A stretch of DNA of 64,000 bases from an uncultured Clostridia bacterium (GCA_947165425.1 CAMVAJ010000001.1:62001-126000); one strand, 5' to 3'; shown: positions 44,289 to 53,340, counted from the stretch's first letter. The notes: generated from the letters alone by a model not told the origin. Translations and numbers: made by a program.

Positions 44289-45633
44289 GCCCCAGGCGTA
44301 TGTGATTGGCGCAGGACTGGCCGGCTCGGAGGCGGCATGGCAGCTCGCGCAGCGCGGCGTATCGGTCACGCTGTATGAGATGAAACCTCAGACCTATTCT
44401 CCGGCCCACCATTCGCCGCTTTTTGCGGAACTCGTCTGCTCCAACTCCCTTCGCTCTGACAGATTGACCAATGCGGTCGGCCTGCTGAAGGAGGAAATGC
44501 GGCTGTTTGGCTCGCTTGTGATGGCGGCGGCGGATCGTGCGCGCGTCCCCGCGGGCGGAGCATTGGCGGTGGACCGCACGCAGTTTTCCGAATACATTAC
44601 ATCGTCTCTGGAACAGCATCCGAATGTCACGATATGCCGCCAGGAGGTCACAGCGATACCGGACGGCCCCGTGATTATCGCGACAGGTCCTCTGACCTCT
44701 GAGCCCCTGGCGGAGGCCATCGCAGGGCTTCCGGGCCTGGAGACGCTGCACTTCTTTGACGCGGCCGCGCCGATCGTGACGGCGGATTCCATCGATATGG
44801 GGAAGGTTTTCCGCCAGTCGCGTTACGACCGGGGGAGCGATTATCTGAACTGTCCGATGGACGAGGAGACCTATCACCGTTTTGTGGATGAACTGCTGAA
44901 CGCGGAGACGGCTCCGATCCATGGCTTTGAAGAGAACATGGTTTTTGAGGGCTGTATGCCGGTCGAGTCCATGGCGAGACGGGGGAGGATGTCCCTCGCT
45001 TTCGGCCCGCTCAAGCCGGTCGGCTTGATTGACCCCAAGACCGGCAAGGAGCCCTATGCTGTCGTTCAGCTGCGCCAGGACAACGAGTCCGGTACGCTGT
45101 TCAACCTGGTCGGATTCCAAACGAGGCTGAAGTTCCCTGAGCAGAAGCGCGTGTTTGGCATCATTCCGGGCCTTGAAAACGCGGAATTTGCCCGATACGG
45201 CGTGATGCATCGCAATACCTTTTTGCATTCGCCCGGTTTTTTGAACGCCAACTTTGAAATGATATCCCGGCCAATGTGCTACTTCGCGGGTCAAATGACA
45301 GGGGTCGAGGGATACGTGGAGAGCGCGGCCAGCGGCCTTGTGGCCGGCATGTCCCTCGCCTCGCAGCTGACGGGAAGCGCCATGCCCGAACTGTCGGGCA
45401 TCACAGAGCTCGGCGCAATGGGGCGTTATGTCTCCACGCCCAATCAGCGCTTCCAGCCCATGAACTGCGCGTTTGGCCTGCTGGATCCGCTGCCGGTGGA
45501 TAAAGAGCATAAGCGCATACGGAAAAAAGCGGATCGGTATCAGGCAATCAGCGAGCGCTCGCTGGCCTATCTGAGACAGATTCAACCGTCGCTGGGGATA
45601 CAAGGTCCGGCGGAATCCGGACAGGAGGAGTGA
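44275..45633 (+). CDS. trmFO: methylenetetrahydrofolate-tRNA (uracil-5-)-methyltransferase
   Basis: 452 residues. FAD-dependent enzyme that makes ribothymidine at position 54 of tRNA using 5,10-methylene-tetrahydrofolate. N-terminal FAD Rossmann motif [16 protein letters not shown]; family blocks [74 protein letters not shown] and [14 protein letters not shown]. Overlaps topA by 14 bp, next to hslV by 3 bp. Confidence 0.96.
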   Translation: MPTSKPQAYVIGAGLAGSEAAWQLAQRGVSVTLYEMKPQTYSPAHHSPLFAELVCSNSLRSDRLTNAVGLLKEEMRLFGSLVMAAADRARVPAGGALAVDRTQFSEYITSSLEQHPNVTICRQEVTAIPDGPVIIATGPLTSEPLAEAIAGLPGLETLHFFDAAAPIVTADSIDMGKVFRQSRYDRGSDYLNCPMDEETYHRFVDELLNAETAPIHGFEENMVFEGCMPVESMARRGRMSLAFGPLKPVGLIDPKTGKEPYAVVQLRQDNESGTLFNLVGFQTRLKFPEQKRVFGIIPGLENAEFARYGVMHRNTFLHSPGFLNANFEMISRPMCYFAGQMTGVEGYVESAASGLVAGMSLASQLTGSAMPELSGITELGAMGRYVSTPNQRFQPMNCAFGLLDPLPVDKEHKRIRKKADRYQAISERSLAYLRQIQPSLGIQGPAESGQEE

Positions 45634-45636
45634 ATC

Positions 45637-46173
45637 ATGAGTCAATTCAAAGGAACGACCATCTGCGCCGTGCGCCGCAACGGTGAAACCGCGATCGCCG
45701 GCGACGGTCAGATCACCATGGGGGAGTCTGTGGTATTCAAATCCAACGCGCGCAAGGTTCGCCGCCTTTATGACGGCAAGGTCGTGATCGGATTTGCGGG
45801 AAACGTTTCGGACGCTTTCGCGCTGAGCGAAAAATTCGAGGAAAAGCTGACGAAATGCGGCGGAAACCTTGAGAGAGCCGCCGTTGAGCTTGCCCAATTA
45901 TGGCGCAGCGATCACGGGATGCGTCAGCTTGAATCCCTGATGATCGCGGCGGACAAGAGCACGCTCCTGATGCTGAGCGGAACCGGCGAGGTAATCGATC
46001 CCGACGGCGGCGTGGTGGCGATTGGCTCCGGCGGAAACTACGCCCTGGCCGCCGCCCGGGCGCTGATGGAGAACACCGATCTGAGCGCGCACGATATTGC
46101 GGAAAAGGCGCTGAAGATCGCTTCGTCAATCTGCGTATATACCAATGATCATATCATTGTCGAGGATGTCTGA
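45637..46173 (+). CDS. hslV: ATP-dependent protease proteolytic subunit HslV
   Basis: 178 residues, peptidase ring of the HslVU protease. The N-terminus [16 protein letters not shown] has a six-residue leader ahead of the TT pair, the same arrangement as in Bacillus subtilis CodW (reported to use an N-terminal serine), so the active nucleophile may be Ser2 rather than Thr. [22 protein letters not shown] and [14 protein letters not shown] are conserved blocks. GGAGGAG overlaps the trmFO stop. hslU follows 17 bp later. Confidence 0.95.
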   Translation: MSQFKGTTICAVRRNGETAIAGDGQITMGESVVFKSNARKVRRLYDGKVVIGFAGNVSDAFALSEKFEEKLTKCGGNLERAAVELAQLWRSDHGMRQLESLMIAADKSTLLMLSGTGEVIDPDGGVVAIGSGGNYALAAARALMENTDLSAHDIAEKALKIASSICVYTNDHIIVEDV

Positions 46174-46190
46174 GAAAGGAGCGGTGCAAA

Positions 46191-47558
46191 ATGGCAGAAT
46201 TGACCCCGAGACAGGTTGTGCGGGAGCTCGACCGCTTCATCATCGGTCAGGACGAGGCGAAGAAAATGGTCGCTATCGCCCTGCGCAACCGCTATCGCCG
46301 CTCCCAGGTGGACGAGACGCTGAGGGACGAGATCAGCCCGAAAAACATTCTGATGATTGGCCCGACCGGCGTGGGCAAGACTGAGATTGCGCGCAGACTG
46401 GCTAAGCTTGCGTCCGCGCCCTTTGTCAAGGTCGAAGCGACAAAGTTCACCGAGGTGGGCTATGTGGGCCGGGATGTGGACTCCATCGTCCGCGATCTGG
46501 TCGAGAACGCCATCCGCATGGTCCGCGAGGAGCACGGAAAGCGCGTCGAAACACGCGCGAAGGTGCTGGCGGAAGATAAGCTGGTAACGCTTCTGACCTC
46601 GCCCAAGCAGAAGCCGGCCGGCAATCCGCTGGACTTTCTGCTCGGGCGCAAGCAGGCAGAGCCGGAGCCGAGTGCCGAGGAGCAGAGCCAGATCAGGCTG
46701 AAGCGGGAGGAAGTCCGGCAGAAGCTGATGCGCGGAGAGCTGGAGAACCAGGAGCTGGAGGTCGAGGTTGAGGAGTCGGCTCCGCAGCTTGAGGTCGGCG
46801 GGAACGCGATTAATCTCGGCGATGTGATGGGCGGTATGATGCCGCGCCGCACCAAAATGCGCAAGGTGCGCGTGCACGAAGCCCGAAAGATCCTTGAGCA
46901 GCAGGAGAAGGATAAACTGATCGACGAGGACGCTGTCAACGAGGAGGCGCTCCGCAGAGCGGAACAGAACGGGATCGTATTTATCGACGAGATAGATAAG
47001 ATTGCGGCGTCTTCCTCCGGGCATGGACCGGATGTCAGCCGGGAGGGTGTTCAACGCGACATCCTGCCGATTGTCGAAGGCTCCACCGTCAATACAAAGT
47101 ATGGTCCGGTGAAGACGGATTACATGCTCTTCATTGCGGCCGGCGCCTTCCATGTCTCAAAGGTGACGGATTTGATCCCGGAGCTTCAGGGGCGTTTCCC
47201 TGTCCGGGTTCAGCTGAACAGCCTGACCAAAGAGGATTTCCAGAAAATCCTGACCCAGCCGGACAACGCGCTGACCAGACAGTATCAGGCCCTTCTGGCA
47301 GTCGATCGGGTGATGCTTCACTTCGAGGATTCGGCGATCGAGGCGATTGCGGAGGCGGCCTGGAACGCGAACGAGCACGCCGAGGACATTGGCGCCAGAC
47401 GGCTTCATGCGATTTTCGAGCAGGTGCTGGAAGACATTTCCTTCAACGCCTGCGATGAGAACATGCCGCCGTTTGAGCTGGTGATCGACCGTGACTATGT
47501 GGTCGCACATCTGAGCGGCGAGAACAAACCGACAGATTTCAGAAAATACATAATCTGA
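46191..47558 (+). CDS. hslU: ATP-dependent protease ATPase subunit HslU
   Basis: 455 residues, AAA+ unfoldase partner of Hsl[21 protein letters not shown] at the start, Walker [10 protein letters not shown], the GYVG pore loop ([10 protein letters not shown]), an inserted I domain (about 125-245), Walker [12 protein letters not shown], sensor and arginine-finger region ([12 protein letters not shown]), and the C-terminal [18 protein letters not shown], with the extreme end (FRKYII) typical of the HslV-docking tail. In Bacillus codY follows; here no codY is found, and a structured spacer and a tyrosine recombinase follow instead. Confidence 0.96.
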   Translation: MAELTPRQVVRELDRFIIGQDEAKKMVAIALRNRYRRSQVDETLRDEISPKNILMIGPTGVGKTEIARRLAKLASAPFVKVEATKFTEVGYVGRDVDSIVRDLVENAIRMVREEHGKRVETRAKVLAEDKLVTLLTSPKQKPAGNPLDFLLGRKQAEPEPSAEEQSQIRLKREEVRQKLMRGELENQELEVEVEESAPQLEVGGNAINLGDVMGGMMPRRTKMRKVRVHEARKILEQQEKDKLIDEDAVNEEALRRAEQNGIVFIDEIDKIAASSSGHGPDVSREGVQRDILPIVEGSTVNTKYGPVKTDYMLFIAAGAFHVSKVTDLIPELQGRFPVRVQLNSLTKEDFQKILTQPDNALTRQYQALLAVDRVMLHFEDSAIEAIAEAAWNANEHAEDIGARRLHAIFEQVLEDISFNACDENMPPFELVIDRDYVVAHLSGENKPTDFRKYII

Positions 47559-47560
47559 AT

Positions 47561-47610
47561 AACAGCAGCGCTGCACAGGATCAAAGTATGCAGCGCTGCT
47601 GTTTAATGAC
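47561..47610 (+). terminator. hairpin terminator after hslU
   Basis: 15 bp perfect stem AACAGCAGCGCTGCA / TGCAGCGCTGCTGTT starting 3 bp after the hslU stop, 13-base loop, tail TTTAATGA which is only weakly T-rich. Confidence 0.75.
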
Positions 47611-47617
47611 AAAACAC

Positions 47618-47646
47618 TTGATTTTTAGGGAAATATCTGTTACAAT
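47618..47646 (+). promoter_or_regulatory. promoter in front of the structured spacer and xer gene
   Basis: TTGATT (47618-47623), 17 bp spacer, TACAAT (47641-47646). Expected start near 47653, giving a leader of about 308 nt before the recombinase ATG, far longer than usual in this window. Confidence 0.65.
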
Positions 47647-47873
47647 TTTATTGCGCAAAGATGCGAGCGGGGGAGTCCTATACTCGACTGGTCGTGCGCA
47701 TGGAAAAAAGGATCAGTGATCAGGCCTTGTCAGCTGTTTCCGCTCGCAGTAACAGAAACGAATGATGACAAGCAAATGGATCCGATTAAATGATTTTCTT
47801 CAGAAAGCCCTTCCTTCAGATAAGCTCTCACAGCAAGCTGCAGAATGAGTTGAGTGTGCAAGGGGAAGGGCTT
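47637..47873 (+). other. structured intergenic region, possible untranslated RNA or long 5' leader
   Basis: The 402 bp between hslU and the recombinase holds no gene I can support and is visibly richer in A/T than its neighbours. Two long-range inverted repeats stand out: GCGAGCGG (47663-47670) with CCGCTCGC (47740-47747), flanked by CTGTTAC (47637-47643) with GTAACAG (47749-47755); and AAGCCCTTCC (47805-47814) with GGAAGGGCTT (47864-47873). If transcribed from the promoter at 47618-47646 the first 8 bp stem and the second 10 bp stem would form; the outer CTGTTAC copy lies in the promoter itself. No T-box, 6S or known riboswitch signature is recognised. Confidence 0.45.
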
Positions 47874-47886
47874 ATACATCCAGACA

Positions 47887-47922
47887 CAACTATTCGCTAA
47901 ACCATAGTTTTACGAATAGTTG
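47887..47922. repeat. near-palindromic element upstream of the XerS-like recombinase; candidate recombination site
   Basis: 10 bp perfect arms CAACTATTCG / CGAATAGTTG around a 16 bp centre that is itself nearly symmetric (TAAAC-CATA-GTTTTA). It ends 38 bp before the recombinase start. No T-run follows, so it is not a standard terminator. Streptococcal difSL lies close to xerS, which makes a dif-like role attractive, but it does not match the difSL or Bacillus dif sequences I remember. Confidence 0.5.
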
Positions 47923-47960
47923 GGCACCCAAAGACAAGGAAAAGGGGCGTCAGAGACTCG

Positions 47961-49283
47961 ATGACACTTGCTGGCGGCAAATCAGCCTATCGTGTTCAGG
48001 TTGATCAGGAACGTATTCTTCAGATTCGAGAAATCAGCAGAGAACTTCCGCAGGCCTGCGGCGATTTTCTCCGATACATCGCCATCACGACCGGAACCTT
48101 TACGCGCTTGGCCTATGCGATCGATCTGAAAACCTTTTTTCAGTTTCTTCACCGGGAGCGCGTTCATTTTGCGGATAAACCGCCGGTCCTTTTGACAGAC
48201 GATGATCTGGCCAGGCTCACGGCTTCCGATCTGGTCGCTTTCACGGAGTATCTCACATACTATGTCAACGAGGACGAGTCCGGACGCAACGCGGGACGAA
48301 CCTTCGAGAATCATGAGGTGGCCATCAAACGAAAGCTCTGCTCCATCCGCGCTTTTTACGAGTATCTCTTTCAGCAGGAGCGCATTCCCGCGAATGTGAC
48401 GCAGCTTGTGCCCTTGCCGCAGATTCACGAAAAACCGATTCTCAGACTCTCGCGTACCGAGATGGAAAAGCTGCTTCATGTGGCGGAGACCGGCGAAAGC
48501 CTGACGGACCATCAGCGCGCTTACCAGGCTTTGACGGCGAACCGCGATTATGCGCTGCTGATGCTTTTTCTCGGCACGGGAATCCGTGTTTCGGAATGTG
48601 TCGCCATCAATCTGACCGATGTGGATTTTGACGAAAAAGCGTTTGTGGTCACTCGCAAGGGCGGCAATCAAATGATTCTCTATATGCCGGATGAAGTCGT
48701 GGACGCGATGCGGATCTACTATGACGAGCGTATCAAAATTGAAACGATGCCGGGTCATGAGGAGGCGTTTTTTCTCTCGATGCAAAAGCGCCGCCTGACG
48801 CAGCGCGCGATTCAAAATCTGGTCAAAAAATACGCAAAAATAGCGGCTCCCTTGAAGAGCCGCATCAGCCCGCATAAGCTCCGCTCGACCTTCGCCACCA
48901 ATCTGTACCAGGAGACAAGCGATATCTATCTGGTGGCGAATGTGCTTGGACACGCCTCTGTCGATACGACAAGAAAGCACTATGCAGACATGACCATTGA
49001 GGATCGCAGAAAAGCCGCGAAAAGAGTCCGTTTAACTGAAAGCGCGGAACAGACACTAGAGGTATCAGACAAGGCGGTATTCAAACAGCGCGTTCCAGCC
49101 TCGGCGTTTGAGAATAATCCCTCTGAACAGGTATCGAAAACAGCAAATGAGCCGCCCGCGGCTAAGATAGAGCCGCAAAACGATGCTGCGGATGGGGCCA
49201 AGCCGGATTCGCCGCCGGCAAGACACCGCCGTCTCGGCCGAAAACTGTGGACGGATGAGGACACAAGCGAAACGGAATCCTGA
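47961..49283 (+). CDS. XerS-like tyrosine recombinase
   Basis: 440 residues. N-terminal SAM-like DNA-binding domain (about 30-150) and a complete tyrosine recombinase catalytic domain: R209 (GTGIRVSE), K233 (TRKGGN), H305 and R308 (SPHKLRSTFATNLY), H331 (LGHASVDTT) and Y341. The long N-terminal domain and the order of blocks resemble the single chromosomal recombinase XerS more than XerC/XerD. A hydrophilic tail of ~90 residues after the catalytic domain (ending GRKLWTDEDTSETES) is unusual. In Bacillus the Xer gene codV lies between trmFO and hslV; here it is after hslU. Likely resolves chromosome dimers; a mobile-element integrase is less likely in this core context. Confidence 0.85.
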   Translation: MTLAGGKSAYRVQVDQERILQIREISRELPQACGDFLRYIAITTGTFTRLAYAIDLKTFFQFLHRERVHFADKPPVLLTDDDLARLTASDLVAFTEYLTYYVNEDESGRNAGRTFENHEVAIKRKLCSIRAFYEYLFQQERIPANVTQLVPLPQIHEKPILRLSRTEMEKLLHVAETGESLTDHQRAYQALTANRDYALLMLFLGTGIRVSECVAINLTDVDFDEKAFVVTRKGGNQMILYMPDEVVDAMRIYYDERIKIETMPGHEEAFFLSMQKRRLTQRAIQNLVKKYAKIAAPLKSRISPHKLRSTFATNLYQETSDIYLVANVLGHASVDTTRKHYADMTIEDRRKAAKRVRLTESAEQTLEVSDKAVFKQRVPASAFENNPSEQVSKTANEPPAAKIEPQNDAADGAKPDSPPARHRRLGRKLWTDEDTSETES

Positions 49284-49290
49284 TCGTTTG

Positions 49291-49908
49291 TCACAGGTTG
49301 TCCAGATAAGCGCGCACTATGCTGATGCACTGCTCCCAGCTCATGCGCGACGAGTCGATACAGAGATCATAGTCATCGGCGCACTGCCAGTCCCGGCCTG
49401 TGAAATACTTATAGTAGTCTCCCCTGCGCTTGTCGATCTCCTGTATGCGCTTTTCCGCCTCCTGATTTGTCAGGCCGAACATGCTCATGACGGTTCGGAT
49501 GCAAACCTTTCTCGGCGCATGGATATAAACCTTCAGCACATGAGGTTCGTCTTTCAGGATATAGTTGGCGCACCGGCCGACAATCACGCAATTCTCGCTG
49601 GCCGCCAGTCTTCTTATGATCTTGGCCTGATAGCGAAACAGGTTTTCGTTCGAGATAAAGTCGTCGCGGTCAGGCGGAATCACCTTTCCGTCAAAGACAT
49701 CCTTTGCGATACGGAACAGGCGGGATTTCCGTGCGGTTTCGTCCGCTTTCGCGAACAGCTCTTCGCTGATGCCGCTCTCATCCGCCGCGAGCTGCAGCAG
49801 ATCCCGATCGTAATAGGACCAGCCAAGCTCCTCCGCCAGCATCTTCCCCATGGTTTTTCCGCCGCTCCCGTATCCTCTTGCGATCGTAATGACATGATGA
49901 TCTGCCAT
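49291..49908 (-). CDS. cytidylate kinase-like family protein
   Basis: 205 residues. P-loop nucleotide kinase of the AAK/Cmk2-like group common in Clostridia: HHVITIARGYGSGGKTMGKMLAEELG holds the P-loop, YYDRDLL and a SENLF-like NENLFRYQAKIIRRLA segment follow, then CVIVGRCANYIL and VYIHAPRKVCI. It is not the normal cmk, which is usually next to rpsA/ispH; the substrate is not known. ATG 49908 has GGGGGAG upstream. Its 3' end is 7 bp from the xer stop, in convergent orientation, with no terminator visible between them. Confidence 0.82.
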   Translation of the reverse strand: MADHHVITIARGYGSGGKTMGKMLAEELGWSYYDRDLLQLAADESGISEELFAKADETARKSRLFRIAKDVFDGKVIPPDRDDFISNENLFRYQAKIIRRLAASENCVIVGRCANYILKDEPHVLKVYIHAPRKVCIRTVMSMFGLTNQEAEKRIQEIDKRRGDYYKYFTGRDWQCADDYDLCIDSSRMSWEQCISIVRAYLDNL

Positions 49909-49975
49909 GGTCACTCCCCCATTCTTTGTAAGCTTATTATACACAGATTTGTCGGACTTTTCAACCATAAACTAC

Positions 49976-50261
49976 ATATCCACATGGATTCGTGAAAGCA
50001 TCGGAAAAGCAGCTTACAGAATCCACAGAAAAACGGGCTGAGCAAAACATATTCGTCTTGCTCAGCCCGCTGTGAATATTCTGGGATATTCGGAAAGAAT
50101 CTGTGGATAAACCGCCTGTCAACGGTGGACCAGGCGGTTGAATACTGTGGATTGATGTGTAAAACCGGCTGAAAGCTGTGGATTCATATGTTGACTTCGT
50201 CCACAGTGTCTGAAGGCGTTGCCGACGTTTCTTCCTCCGGTTCCGGGAGAGCTGTGGATTC
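49976..50261. repeat. cluster of DnaA-box-like ATCCACA motifs
   Basis: Six copies of the ATCCACA core: ATATCCACA (49976-49984), GAATCCACA (50019-50027), TGTGGATAA (50102-50110, a perfect reverse DnaA box), TGTGGATTG (50146-50154), TGTGGATTC (50177-50185) and TGTGGATTC (50253-50261, inside the ftsH 3' end). Two copies belong to a direct repeat CTGTGGATT-N-AT-N-TGT at 50145 and 50176. The spacer between the kinase-like gene and ftsH has no other content apart from the ftsH terminator and a second hairpin (ACCGCCTG...CAGGCGGT, 50111-50138). Confidence 0.6.
50028..50069 (-). terminator. rho-independent terminator of ftsH
   Basis: Minus strand: stem CGGGCTGAGCAA / TTGCTCAGCCCG (12 bp, plus-strand arms 50034-50045 and 50058-50069), 12-base loop, followed by TTTTTC. 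It lies 115 bp beyond the ftsH stop. Confidence 0.88.
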
Positions 50262-52076
50262 CTTCTGCAGGATGTCCATAAACTCCTCGCCCGTGATTGT
50301 CTCTTTTTCAAGGAGATAGGATGCCAATTCGTGCAGCTTGGCCTGATCATTCTTCAGGATGCTTAGCGCTTTTTCGTGGGCATTCTTGATGATCAGCATT
50401 ACCTCGTTGTCGATGCGGGTCGAGGTCTGCTCGGAGCATGCCAGAGACGTGTCTCCCCCGAGATACATGTTGTTGACGGTGGAGAGCGCGATCATTCCAA
50501 ATTCATCGCTCATGCCGAGGCGCGTGACCATGGTTCTGGCGAGCTTTGTGGCCTGCTCGATATCGTTCGCGGCCCCGGAGGTGACCTGGCCGAAGATCAG
50601 CTCCTCCGCCGCGCGGCCGGCCGTCAGCGTGGCGATCTTGTTGAGAATCTCATCCCTGGACATGAGATAATGCTCGTTCTCGTCCACCTGCATGGTATAG
50701 CCGAGCGCGCCGGATGTGCGCGGAATAATGGTAATCTTGTGCACCGGCGCGGAATGGCTCTGGCGGGCCGCCACCAGCGCGTGGCCGATCTCGTGATAGG
50801 ATACGACTTTTTTCTCTTCCGGGCTGATGACCGCGTTTTTGCGCTGATAGCCAGCCAGGACCGTCTCAATAGCCTCCTCCAGATCGCGCTGCTCCACCTT
50901 AGCGCGGCCCTCTTTGACCGCCAAGAGCGCGCCCTCATTGATGATGTTGGCCAGTTCAGCGCCCGACGTGCCGGAGGTTGCCAGGGCGATGGCCCGATAG
51001 TCGATGTTCTCGGAGGTGCGCACATCCTTTGCGTGAACGCGCAGGATTGCCTCGCGCCCCGCCAAATCCGGGAGCTCGACAGGCACCCGGCGGTCGAAGC
51101 GGCCAGGCCTCAGAAGCGCCTGATCCAGGCTCTCGGGCCTGTTGGTGGCAGCCAGAATGACAACGCCCTTGGAACTGTCAAAGCCGTCCATCTCGGTGAG
51201 CAGCTGGTTGAGCGTCTGCTCGCGCTCGTCATTCCCGCCGATCATGGTCCCATCGCGTTTTTTGCCGATGGCGTCGATCTCGTCAATAAACACGATGCAC
51301 GGCGCTTTCTCCTGGGCCTGTTTGAAAAGGTCGCGCACGCGGGCCGCGCCCATGCCGACAAACATCTCGACAAACTCAGAGCCGGAGATCGAGAAGAACG
51401 GCACGTTCGCCTCCCCCGCCACAGCCTGTGCAAGCAGAGTTTTGCCTGTTCCGGGCGTGCCCACGAGCAGAGCGCCCTTGGGCAGCTTCGCGCCGATCTG
51501 CTTATACTTTTCGGGCTCATGCAGGAAATCCACGATCTCTTTGAGGGCCGCTTTGGCTTCGTCCTCCCCCGCCACGTCAGCAAAGGTTTTGCCGGTCTGC
51601 GCGGCGACATAAACCTTCGCGTTGCTCTTGCCGAAGGACATGGCGCCCGCGCCGCCCATGTTTTTGGTGAACTGGCGCATCAAAAGCTGACCAATCGCTA
51701 CAGCCAGCACCAGCGGCAGGATCCAGGAGAGCAGGAACGAAATGAATGGGCTTGCCTCCTGCGGGATGACCCTGGTAAACTCGATGCCGCTGTTGTAGAG
51801 CAGCGCGATCAGATTGGGATCATCCATCATACCGGTCTGGAAGATGCGCGCCTGGCCGCCAACTTCCGCTGAGAACGTGATCAGATTGTTCTCAATCTGA
51901 ACCTGCTTTACAGCCCCGCTCGAGATCATGTTCAAAAAGTCGGAATAGGAGGCTTGCGTGATCTGCTGCTGGGAGATCTGAGGAATCAAAAGAAAATTGA
52001 TAAGCAGAATGACCAACAGCACGATCAGATAGTAAAAGATAAATGGTTTCTTTGGCGGTGTGATTTCTGTCTTCAA
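50184..52076 (-). CDS. ftsH: ATP-dependent zinc metalloprotease FtsH
   Basis: 630 residues, membrane-bound AAA+ protease. Two N-terminal TM helices (about 13-31 and 110-131) enclose a short extracytoplasmic domain; AAA module with Walker A GTPGTGKT (the first Pro of the usual GPPGTGKT is Thr), Walker [12 protein letters not shown], second region of homology [19 protein letters not shown]; protease motif HEIGH (about 413) with a third zinc ligand region downstream. The start is TTG 52076 with GGAG 9 bp upstream; no in-frame ATG is near. Acidic tail after residue 605. Promoter and terminator are both visible, so it is a single-gene unit. Confidence 0.96.
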   Translation of the reverse strand: MKTEITPPKKPFIFYYLIVLLVILLINFLLIPQISQQQITQASYSDFLNMISSGAVKQVQIENNLITFSAEVGGQARIFQTGMMDDPNLIALLYNSGIEFTRVIPQEASPFISFLLSWILPLVLAVAIGQLLMRQFTKNMGGAGAMSFGKSNAKVYVAAQTGKTFADVAGEDEAKAALKEIVDFLHEPEKYKQIGAKLPKGALLVGTPGTGKTLLAQAVAGEANVPFFSISGSEFVEMFVGMGAARVRDLFKQAQEKAPCIVFIDEIDAIGKKRDGTMIGGNDEREQTLNQLLTEMDGFDSSKGVVILAATNRPESLDQALLRPGRFDRRVPVELPDLAGREAILRVHAKDVRTSENIDYRAIALATSGTSGAELANIINEGALLAVKEGRAKVEQRDLEEAIETVLAGYQRKNAVISPEEKKVVSYHEIGHALVAARQSHSAPVHKITIIPRTSGALGYTMQVDENEHYLMSRDEILNKIATLTAGRAAEELIFGQVTSGAANDIEQATKLARTMVTRLGMSDEFGMIALSTVNNMYLGGDTSLACSEQTSTRIDNEVMLIIKNAHEKALSILKNDQAKLHELASYLLEKETITGEEFMDILQKESTALPEPEEETSATPSDTVDEVNI

Positions 52077-52163
52077 ATTCGATCATCTCCGTTCGCTGAT
52101 CAATGGGGTTACCGTATCGCGGGTATCTGTTATAAACCGTTTTCTAAATGAAAATCCCTTGTC

Positions 52164-52191
52164 ATTATAGTATAATCAACTGAAATGGCAA
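52164..52191 (-). promoter_or_regulatory. promoter of ftsH
   Basis: Minus strand: TTGCCA (52191-52186), 16 bp spacer, TATAAT (52169-52164). Leader about 80 nt. Confidence 0.75.
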
Positions 52192-52220
52192 GGGCGGGCA
52201 TGTGTCTTTTTTATGAATTA

Positions 52221-52688
52221 TCACAAGATCCGTAGGTTCCAATCAACTGCGGACGTCAGCACGCGCGCGAAAGCCTCCAAGCCCTCCTGATCCACTTTAC
52301 TGAAGCGGTTGAGAATCGGGCTGTCAATATCCATCACGCCAATCAGACGCTGACCGTCCCAAAGAGGCATGACAATCTCGCTCCTGGACGCGCTGTCACA
52401 GGCAATGTGCCCCGGGAAGGCGTGGACATCCTCCACGACAATCGTTGCCTTCCTGGAGACGGATGTGCCGCAGACGCCCTTCCCCACCGGGATGACCATG
52501 CAGGCGGGCTTCCCCTGGAATGGGCCGAGCAAAAGCTGGCCGCCCTCAAGGAAATAGAAGCCTGCCCAGTTGATCTGTTCAAGCGAATCCCAGAGAAGGG
52601 CTGCTGCGTTCGAGAAGAGCGTCAGGGGGTAGGCACAATCCTCGGCGAGGGAGTCCATTTGTCTGCAGAGAAGGCCATAATCAGTCAC
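52221..52688 (-). CDS. msrC: free methionine-(R)-sulfoxide reductase (GAF domain)
   Basis: 155 residues, a single GAF domain. The three cysteines used by the fRMsr group are present: ACMVIP, GKGVCGT and HIACDSAS, with FPGHIACD and RSEIVMPL as family-specific blocks, so it should reduce free methionine-R-sulfoxide rather than bind cyclic nucleotides. Starts at GTG 52688 with GAGG ~10 bp upstream. It lies 12 bp after lexA on the same strand and would be induced with it. Confidence 0.9.
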   Translation of the reverse strand: MTDYGLLCRQMDSLAEDCAYPLTLFSNAAALLWDSLEQINWAGFYFLEGGQLLLGPFQGKPACMVIPVGKGVCGTSVSRKATIVVEDVHAFPGHIACDSASRSEIVMPLWDGQRLIGVMDIDSPILNRFSKVDQEGLEAFARVLTSAVDWNLRIL

Positions 52689-52700
52689 GGCGGCTTTTCC

Positions 52701-53306
52701 TCACTTCATCATGCGGTACAGTGAAATCACCTTGCCAAGAATCGTCACTTCAGGGACGATGATGGGTTCCATGACCGGGTTCTCCGGCTGCAGGCGGAAA
52801 TGACCGTTCTCTTTATAGAAACGCTTGACGGTCGCGCTGTCATCAATCATGGCCACGACAATCTCCCCGTTGTTGGCCTCCACCTGCTGATGCACAACGA
52901 TGAAATCTCCGTCCAGGATACCGGCGTTAATCATGCTGTCGCCATGCACCTGGAGGATAAAGTGCGAGCCCTCCCCTACCATGGCGGTGGGCAGCTGGAT
53001 GAACTCGTCCAGATTCTCCTCCGCCAGGATCGGAATCCCGGCGGTGACATGACCGATGAGCGGCACTGAAACGGAGGAATCATTCGGCGTCACGCCGGAA
53101 ACCTCCATGGCGCGGGGCTTCATGGCGTCCCGATGAATCAGGCCTTTCTTTTCCAGCCGCTGCAGATGACCGTGTACTGTAGACGTGGATTTCAGGCCGA
53201 CGGCAGCACCGATTTCGCGTACAGACGGCGGATAGCCCCGGGTCTGAATCACGCTGCGAATATAGTCCAAAATACGCTGCTGGTTGTCTCCGCGGGGACG
53301 TTGCAT
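52701..53306 (-). CDS. lexA: LexA repressor of the SOS response
   Basis: 201 residues. N-terminal winged helix ([46 protein letters not shown]), cleavage site Ala-Gly in GHVTAGIP, catalytic Ser in [10 protein letters not shown] and catalytic Lys in SATVKRF, so autocleavage on RecA filaments is predicted. ATG 53306 with AAAGGG upstream; the longer frame to 53369 has no similarity and runs through the promoter. A consensus LexA box lies in its own leader, showing autoregulation. Confidence 0.96.
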   Translation of the reverse strand: MQRPRGDNQQRILDYIRSVIQTRGYPPSVREIGAAVGLKSTSTVHGHLQRLEKKGLIHRDAMKPRAMEVSGVTPNDSSVSVPLIGHVTAGIPILAEENLDEFIQLPTAMVGEGSHFILQVHGDSMINAGILDGDFIVVHQQVEANNGEIVVAMIDDSATVKRFYKENGHFRLQPENPVMEPIIVPEVTILGKVISLYRMMK

Positions 53307-53322
53307 GCGATCACACCCTTTG

Positions 53323-53336
53323 CAAACAATTGTTCG
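53323..53336 (-). promoter_or_regulatory. LexA (SOS) box of lexA
   Basis: Minus strand CGAAC-AATT-GTTTG, matching the Gram-positive CGAAC-N4-GTTYG consensus. It begins 5 bp after the -10 box and would block the start of transcription. Confidence 0.9.
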
Positions 53337-53340
53337 CTTT

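Noticed and set aside
47653..47960. T-box or known riboswitch in the xer leader
   Set aside because: No T-box sequence, no specifier loop and no recognised aptamer core; recorded as an unclassified structured region.
47961..49283. Phage or integrative-element integrase
   Set aside because: No adjacent tRNA attachment site, no phage or transfer genes, and the gene lies in a conserved core neighbourhood; a chromosomal Xer role fits better.
49976..50261. Replication origin at the ATCCACA cluster
   Set aside because: Genes converge here, there is no dnaA or dnaN nearby, and no clear AT-rich unwinding element; the motif cluster is kept as a repeat only.
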